34,721 bases of DNA, taken from Bacteroidota bacterium (lineage in GTDB: Bacteria > Bacteroidota > Bacteroidia > Bacteroidales > JACABE01). Positions 30,108 to 34,721 of this stretch are shown here, piece after piece (position 1 is the first letter of the stretch; every line of letters starts with the position of its first letter). Below the pieces are notes generated by a model. It saw only the letters and a program-made list of their open reading frames with translations. It made no database searches and was not told where the DNA came from. The stretch covers positions 1 to 34,721 of the forward strand of contig JAPLDQ010000010.1 of assembly GCA_026391675.1 (NCBI GenBank), given 5' to 3'. The translations under genes and the position numbers were made by a program.

Positions 30108-30174
30108 GCTGAATTTTTAATGGGATTAATTCTAAAACGTTGAAATATTATAATTATTTTAGCAAAGATTTTTA

Positions 30175-30205
30175 CAAAGATAAGAAAACACATACGAATT
30201 ACAAA
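30175..30205 (-). promoter_or_regulatory. Full promoter for the minus-strand hypothetical gene
   Basis: On the minus strand a TTTG -33 box (complement of 30202-30205), a 19-base spacer and TATCTTTG -7 box (complement of 30175-30182) fit the Bacteroidota consensus exactly. The site overlaps the leader of the divergent gene at 30217, so the two may influence each other. Confidence 0.65.
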
Positions 30206-30216
30206 TTTCAATAAAA

Positions 30217-31254
30217 ATGAATTTAAACAACAGGATAAATGCCTTTGCTAAATTATCCGGATATCTGTCGGAATACATTGCCAATCCTGAAAAAGATACT
30301 GCATTAACAGCAGCTTTACATCAGGCTTCTATACATAACCCCTGGTTCTGCACAGAAAATATTCATCTTTCGATGAAGGCCATTGCCAAAAGCATTGAAA
30401 AACTTTCAATTGAAGAATGGGTAAAACACTATCAGCTTATTGAAGTAAATAATCCTAAAACTGTTGCGGTTATCATGGCCGGCAATCTTCCACTTGTTGG
30501 TTTTCATGATTTCTTTTATGTGTTGATATCGGGTAACCGCATTTTAGCCAAGCTTTCTTCTGATGATAAGTATTTACTACCCGCTATTGCTGATATTTTG
30601 ATAAACATAGATGCTGAATTTGCTCAATATATTGCATTTACAGATGCAAAGCTGGAAAATTTCGATGCTGTAATTGCCACCGGCAGCAATAATTCTGCCC
30701 GTTATTTTGAGTATTATTTCGGCAAATATCCCCATATCATCCGTAGGAACAGAAATGGCCTGGCCGTATTGTCAGGCAATGAAACTGATGAAGAATTGCA
30801 TGCACTTTGCAGGGATATCAGCCAGTATTACGGTATGGGCTGCCGCTCTGTGTCTAAACTCTTTGTCCCTGAGAACTATGATTTTATTCCTTTCCTGGAT
30901 ATTCTTTCAACCTATAATGGCAATGCTGATTTAAACAAGTATTATAATAATTACGAATACTATAAATCTATTTATCTGATTAATCTGCTGAAATTCTATG
31001 ATACGGGCTCTGTTATTTTAAAGGAAGAAAAAGGAATCGCATCACCCATTTCTGTTGTTTATTATGAGTTTTATAATAACATAGCGGATTTACAGCAGTT
31101 CCTGGCTGATAATTCCGAAAATTTACAATGTGTGCTGAGTGTTCATCCTGAAATTAAGGGTAGTTTGCCCTTGGGCAGTTCGCAATGCCCTTCATTAAAT
31201 GATTATGCTGATGGGGTGGATGTGATGGAGTTTCTGCTGGAACTAAATTATTAA
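30217..31254 (+). CDS. Acyl-CoA reductase, LuxC family
   Basis: A 345-residue aldehyde-dehydrogenase-like reductase of the LuxC family, reducing an acyl-CoA or acyl thioester to aldehyde with NAD(P)H. MAGNLPLVGFHDF (87-99) and ATGSNNSARYFEYYF (154-168) are the cofactor and family motifs, and the probable nucleophile is Cys209 in YYGMGCRSVSKLFVP. No lux genes are near, and the Bacteroidota versions have an unknown substrate. It is shorter than Vibrio LuxC, which is about 480 residues. No downstream partner gene on this strand. Confidence 0.88.
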   Translation: MNLNNRINAFAKLSGYLSEYIANPEKDTALTAALHQASIHNPWFCTENIHLSMKAIAKSIEKLSIEEWVKHYQLIEVNNPKTVAVIMAGNLPLVGFHDFFYVLISGNRILAKLSSDDKYLLPAIADILINIDAEFAQYIAFTDAKLENFDAVIATGSNNSARYFEYYFGKYPHIIRRNRNGLAVLSGNETDEELHALCRDISQYYGMGCRSVSKLFVPENYDFIPFLDILSTYNGNADLNKYYNNYEYYKSIYLINLLKFYDTGSVILKEEKGIASPISVVYYEFYNNIADLQQFLADNSENLQCVLSVHPEIKGSLPLGSSQCPSLNDYADGVDVMEFLLELNY

Positions 31255-31408
31255 ACTTCTATTTTGCTTTCACAGTTTTTTTTGTCTTGCTGACGAAGGA
31301 AGCATCTCATGTATAAATTAATTTTTTTTTGAGATTACTCACTATTGTTCGGATTGAAAAAATATGAACAATGCTAAAACATTGAGAACTCACATTATGT
31401 TATTTCTT
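31255..31408. other. AT-rich gap after the LuxC-like gene
   Basis: No gene, promoter box or terminator hairpin could be recognised in this first part of the 495-base gap. The rest of the gap (31409-31749) is mostly a palindromic element, followed by a short AATTCCTAATT-like phrase before the converging NamZ gene. Confidence 0.6.
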
Positions 31409-31630
31409 ATTACTTTTTGCTTGAACAAAAAGTAACCAAAAATTCAAGACTCCAAATCCTTTACTTCAAAACTACGACATTAAAATCCCTGCGCAATACA
31501 AGCCGTAGCGAAATGAACATTATGGCATTTATATTTCCAATGAACTTCGCTAACTTCTGTTTTGCTTGCTGAAAGGCCACCGCTATTTTAATGTCTTGTT
31601 TTGTAGCGTAAAGTATTTGATGTCTGTCAG
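31409..31630. repeat. Palindromic interspersed element, copy 2
   Basis: This copy begins with a perfect 10 bp hairpin, TTACTTTTTG (31410-31419) with CAAAAAGTAA (31426-31435). The 187 nt core (31444-31630) aligns with 11924-12110 with only two single-base indels. The 10 bp helix is ACATTAAAAT (31477-31486) with ATTTTAATGT (31585-31594). It differs from copy 1 at three positions on each arm, and all three pairs remain complementary. The 33 bases before the helix and about 31 after its left arm are identical in both copies. Confidence 0.78.
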
Positions 31631-31749
31631 AGCTTCGTTGCTAACTTTTGAGCTTACAATTGCTTATCAAAGTATTTCATTAATAATCTGCGTCATCCGT
31701 GGTATTTTTAATTTCCTATTTCCTAATTCAGATTCCTAATTATCATCTT

Positions 31750-32949
31750 TTATTCAAAATCCGGATACAGCAAATATTTCTTCCTCACTTTTTTAAAAGC
31801 CACAATATCCTTTTCCCAGCTTTTTCTGATTTCTTCTTCGGTTTTTCCGGCTATGATCTGTTTTCTCAGCACATCACTACCGGCCAGTTTATCGAAAAAG
31901 GGTGTAAAAAATTCAGTTTTGGGAGATAAACGTTTATATAAATCGAGCAACCAGAACAGATTGAGTTTGTTTTCATACCTGGCAACGTTTAAACCATATG
32001 TTTTCAAATCATAACCATAACATTGCTGGTCTTTATAAGGAGGGTCGGAGCTCATGCCTTTAATGGCAGTTGGTGTAAATGAATACAATTTTGTTTCCAG
32101 CAGGGGATGTCCCACCAGCTGAAAAGGCTGCATCGTTCCCCGGCCAACACTCACTACAGTTCCTTCAAACAAACACAAACTCGGATACAGATAAACAGCT
32201 GACATATCCGGCAGGTTAGGGGAGGGTTTTACTGGTAAATTGTAATAATCGCTGTGACTGTAATTATAGATTTTGATAACTTCCAAACGGCATTGTAAAC
32301 CAAGTGGCAGCCATTTTTCACCGTTAATCATGCGGGCATATTCCCCAATAGTCATGCCATGTACGATGGGAATGGCATGCATACCCACAAAAGAAGCAAA
32401 TTTCATATCCAGTACCGGACCATCCACATAGCTACCATTCGGATTGGGTCTGTCCAGCACTATCAGCTTCACCTTGTTTTCAGCACATGCTTCCATTATA
32501 TAATGCAGGGTGGAAATATAGGTGTAAAACCTTGCACCCACATCCTGTATATCGAATATTACGATGTCAATGCCCTTTAAGTCAGCAGCTGCAGGCTTTT
32601 TGTTTTTTCCATAGAGGGAAATGACCGGTAGATTTGTTTTACTGTCGGTGAAATTCTGAACGCTTTCTCCTGCTTCCTGATTTCCCCTGAAACCATGTTC
32701 GGGACAGAAGACTTTTTTGATGCTGATGCCAAGCTTCAGCAGGCTGTCGACCAGATGGGTATTGCCGATTATAGATGTTTGGTTGGTAACAACGGCAATA
32801 TTTTTTTGCTGTAACTTATTCAGATAAATATACGTTTGTTCTGCCCCTGTTTTAATATTTTTAATCTCCTGTCCATTGGAAACTACGGATAAAAATACCA
32901 AACCCATTGTAAAAATCAGGATAAACCGTTTTGCCATTATGCGTCTCAT
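31750..32949 (-). CDS. DUF1343 protein, NamZ-type exo-beta-N-acetylmuramidase
   Basis: A 399-residue exported protein of the DUF1343 family, characterised members of which (NamZ) remove N-acetylmuramic acid from the non-reducing ends of peptidoglycan fragments during cell-wall recycling. The conserved KVFCPEHGFRGNQEAGE (79-95, with Glu84 and His85), FDIQDVGARFYTYISTLHY and DRPNPNG are all present, as are GMTIGEYARMINGE and the late FEGTVVSVGRGTMQPFQ. The signal peptide follows either the ATG at 32949 or, more likely, the second ATG at 32937 (MAKRFILIF). It stands alone on the minus strand; no exact -7 box was found upstream. Confidence 0.93.
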   Translation of the reverse strand: MRRIMAKRFILIFTMGLVFLSVVSNGQEIKNIKTGAEQTYIYLNKLQQKNIAVVTNQTSIIGNTHLVDSLLKLGISIKKVFCPEHGFRGNQEAGESVQNFTDSKTNLPVISLYGKNKKPAAADLKGIDIVIFDIQDVGARFYTYISTLHYIMEACAENKVKLIVLDRPNPNGSYVDGPVLDMKFASFVGMHAIPIVHGMTIGEYARMINGEKWLPLGLQCRLEVIKIYNYSHSDYYNLPVKPSPNLPDMSAVYLYPSLCLFEGTVVSVGRGTMQPFQLVGHPLLETKLYSFTPTAIKGMSSDPPYKDQQCYGYDLKTYGLNVARYENKLNLFWLLDLYKRLSPKTEFFTPFFDKLAGSDVLRKQIIAGKTEEEIRKSWEKDIVAFKKVRKKYLLYPDFE

Positions 32950-33007
32950 TTCTAATTAAAAAATATTTTCTATTGTCGTAAGCTTAGCTACATATAGAAA
33001 TATTATG

Positions 33008-33015
33008 TAGATTTG
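33008..33015 (+). promoter_or_regulatory. -7 box before the LolC/E-like gene
   Basis: TAGATTTG matches TAnnTTTG; transcription would begin near 33021, about 15 bases before the TTG start at 33037. No -33 TTTG at suitable distance. Confidence 0.45.
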
Positions 33016-33036
33016 TAAAATTATAAAAAAATTGCA

Positions 33037-34257
33037 TTGAATTTAGAAATATTTATTGCTAAACGTTTTTTAGCGAAAAACAAGAAGAATATCTCCCAGC
33101 CCATCATCCGTGTGGCCATCGTCGGTATTGCCCTTGGCGTTGCGGTGATGATAGCTTCCGTTGCCATCGTAACCGGCTTTCAGCAGAAGATTACGGATAA
33201 GGTCATCGGCTTTGGCGGTCATATTCAGATTGGCAATTTCGATTTAAATAATTCCTTGGAATCCCATCCCATTCAGAAAAATCTGCAACTTGAAACTGAA
33301 CTGAAAGGTATAAAAGGTATTAAACACCTCCAGGTTTATGCCAACAAAGCCGGCATGATTAAAACCGACGACCAGATACAGGGTTTTATACTGAAAGGCG
33401 TTGGCAAAGACTTCGACTGGAGTTTCATGCAGCAGAATATGCTGGAGGGAAATATAATACAACTGAGCGACAGTGGCAAATCCAATGATGTTATCATTTC
33501 AAAATACCTGGCTGACAAGCTGAAGTTAAAGCTGAACGATAAACTGAAGACCTATTTTATCGGTGATGAAGGCTTGCGGGGCCGGCCCTTTGTGATTAAA
33601 GGCATATACGAAACCGGACTCGAGGAATTTGACAAAAAAATCGTCTTTGCCGACATCGGCCACATCCAAAAGCTCAACCAATGGGAAAGCAATCAGGTGG
33701 ATGGCTACGAAGTCCTGATTGATGATATTGACCAGATGAAAATTATTGACGATGAGGTGTATAAAACCATAGGTTATAACCTCAATGCCAGAACCATTAA
33801 GGAGCTGCATCCTGAAATCTTCGACTGGCTGGGCCTCACCAATATGAATGTGATTGTAATCATCGTCATCATCACCCTGATTTCTTCCGTTACCATGATT
33901 TCCACCCTATTGATCATGATACTGGAAAAGACAGCACTGATAGGCACATTAAAAGCCATGGGCAGCAATAACCTGAGCATACGCAAAATATTTATCTACA
34001 ATGCCCTCTACATAACCCTCAGGGGCATGTTCTGGGGAAACCTGATTGCAATTGTTTTGTGTCTGCTCCAGCTTAAACTCGGTATTTTCAAACTCGACCA
34101 GACCAGCTATTATATAAAAACCGTTCCCATCAATTTAAACCTCTGGCATCTGCTGCTTATCAATACAGGAACCATACTTATCTGCAGTCTGGCACTGGTA
34201 ATTCCTTCTTATATCGTTAGCAGGATTTCTCCGGTTAAAGCGATAAGGTTTGATTAG
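33037..34257 (+). CDS. LolC/LolE-like FtsX-domain ABC permease
   Basis: A 406-residue permease with the lipoprotein-releasing (LolC/E) arrangement: N-terminal LEIFIAKRFLAKNKKNISQP and membrane segment (about 22-48), a large periplasmic domain (about 50-270), then three membrane segments. VVIITLISSVTMISTLLIMI followed by LEKTALIGTLKAMGSNN is the FtsX coupling region. No ATG lies near the start; TTG at 33037 begins right at the conserved N-terminus and sits well below a -7 box, so it is taken as the start codon. The partner ATPase is not next to it in this window. It probably extracts lipoproteins for delivery to the outer membrane. Confidence 0.9.
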   Translation: MNLEIFIAKRFLAKNKKNISQPIIRVAIVGIALGVAVMIASVAIVTGFQQKITDKVIGFGGHIQIGNFDLNNSLESHPIQKNLQLETELKGIKGIKHLQVYANKAGMIKTDDQIQGFILKGVGKDFDWSFMQQNMLEGNIIQLSDSGKSNDVIISKYLADKLKLKLNDKLKTYFIGDEGLRGRPFVIKGIYETGLEEFDKKIVFADIGHIQKLNQWESNQVDGYEVLIDDIDQMKIIDDEVYKTIGYNLNARTIKELHPEIFDWLGLTNMNVIVIIVIITLISSVTMISTLLIMILEKTALIGTLKAMGSNNLSIRKIFIYNALYITLRGMFWGNLIAIVLCLLQLKLGIFKLDQTSYYIKTVPINLNLWHLLLINTGTILICSLALVIPSYIVSRISPVKAIRFD

Positions 34258-34389
34258 TTGTGGATTTAGCGATTTAGCGATTTGGTGATTTAGTGATTTA
34301 GTGATTTGGTGACAAGTGGAAAGCGAATGTGTTGCTAAGCTTGTATATTATGTGTGTATATGTTGAAATTTATAATAAATACTGGTTGC
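34258..34389. repeat. GATTTAG tandem phrases after the LolC/E-like gene
   Basis: GCGATTTA and GTGATTTA units of 7-8 bases repeat six or seven times at 34262-34312. The remaining bases hold no recognisable feature. Confidence 0.7.
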
Positions 34390-34530
34390 TGAGCGGAGTC
34401 GAAGCAACATTATTAATAAACCCGTCGGGAACTTCATAACCGACAGGTTTAATAGCATTGAGATTACTAGTATTTCTCAGCGGAATATATGGTTTTTTCT
34501 ATCACCATAATGTGATTTCGACTCCGCTCA
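34390..34530. repeat. Nested palindromic element
   Basis: The outer arms TGAGCGGAGTCGAA (34390-34403) and TTCGACTCCGCTCA (34517-34530) are perfect inverses over 14 bp. Inside, AAACCCGTCGG (34418-34428) pairs with CCGACAGGTTT (34440-34450) with one mismatch, and ATCAC/GTGAT forms a small hairpin (34501-34516). CCCGTCGGG is also the core of the palindrome at 13553. No open frame is present. Confidence 0.75.
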
Positions 34531-34590
34531 ATCACCCCTAATTCCGGACTTCAGTAAATTTGCTAATTGCTAATTGCTAATTGATAAGTT

Positions 34591-34668
34591 TCATAAGTTC
34601 GTTTACAAATTTGTTTCACAAGTTCGTTTACATTTAATTATCAAAACTGTGTCACAAGTTCGTTTACA
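34591..34668 (+). repeat. Three direct copies of a 17-mer at the window edge
   Basis: TCAYAAGTTCGTTTACA occurs at 34591-34607, 34616-34632 and 34652-34668, at intervals of 25 and 36 bases. Only the fourth base differs (T in the first, C in the others). The spacing is irregular, so it is not a CRISPR array. It follows CTAATTG heptamers (34562-34582). It could be a binding-site cluster for a gene beyond the window. Confidence 0.7.
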
Positions 34669-34721
34669 AAACTAGAAAAGTTCTTTGAAATAATGCGTTT
34701 AATTGTCTATAAATAATTTAT

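Noticed and set aside
34591-34668. CRISPR array
   Set aside because: The three 17-mers have unequal short spacings (8 and 19 bases between copies), no spacer-like segments and no cas genes nearby.

Overview
The window looks like chromosomal DNA from a member of the Bacteroidota. The signs are AT-rich DNA, several TAnnTTTG -7 promoter boxes, no obvious Shine-Dalgarno sequences, families I associate with that phylum (DUF3078, DUF1343/NamZ, LuxC-type acyl-CoA reductase, a rhomboid with a DUF6576-like tail), and the order small membrane protein, mutL, rhomboid, rhomboid, endonuclease/exonuclease/phosphatase. I cannot place it below phylum from sequence alone.

Region 1 (1-4480) is repeat-rich accessory DNA. 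It holds what may be the last 40 codons of a transposase, a tandem repeat of about 190 bp, a perfect 145 bp direct repeat on both sides of an AAA ATPase/DUF4143 gene, and a second, convergent DUF4143 ATPase. Region 2 (4486-13185) is housekeeping: a small membrane protein, mutL, two overlapping rhomboid proteases, a membrane-anchored EEP-family enzyme, a DUF3078 barrel, mtgA (minus strand) and two small coiled-coil or envelope proteins.

Region 3 (13699-28980) is a 15 kb arsenic island, all on the plus strand, in two blocks that each begin with a -7 promoter box lying between inverted-repeat arms and include an ArsR repressor. Block A (13699-21176) carries an ArsE-like small thioredoxin, arsR, two ArsF-like thioredoxin-fold proteins, an ArsG-like CcdA-type permease, an ArsP-type organoarsenical permease, a porin, a DGC zinc-binding protein, a rhodanese whose catalytic Cys is replaced by Asp, two more thioredoxin-like proteins, a lipoprotein and an outer-membrane barrel. 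This fits reduction and export of aromatic organoarsenicals. Block B (21276-28980) carries arsR, a secreted double thioredoxin-fold protein with a Cys-rich tail, an FtsX/MacB-type ABC permease and ATPase, arsenate reductase arsC, a DUF5714 protein, arsenite methyltransferase arsM, a 62-residue Cys-rich protein behind its own palindrome, a strong terminator, the arsenite exporter acr3, and a second barrel paralogous to the one ending block A. This fits inorganic arsenic: reduction, methylation and efflux. Cys-rich N- or C-terminal tails recur in at least five of the proteins.

Region 4 (28981-34721) returns to core genes: a hypothetical exported protein, a LuxC-like reductase, a NamZ/DUF1343 glycosidase and a LolC/E-like permease, followed by palindromes and a 17-mer repeat at the right edge. 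The intergenic DNA is unusual throughout. It is built from short tandem phrases of mostly 7 nt and from interspersed hairpins. One hairpin element of about 190-220 bp occurs twice, and its two copies differ by three compensatory base pairs in one helix, which points to selection on the folded form.
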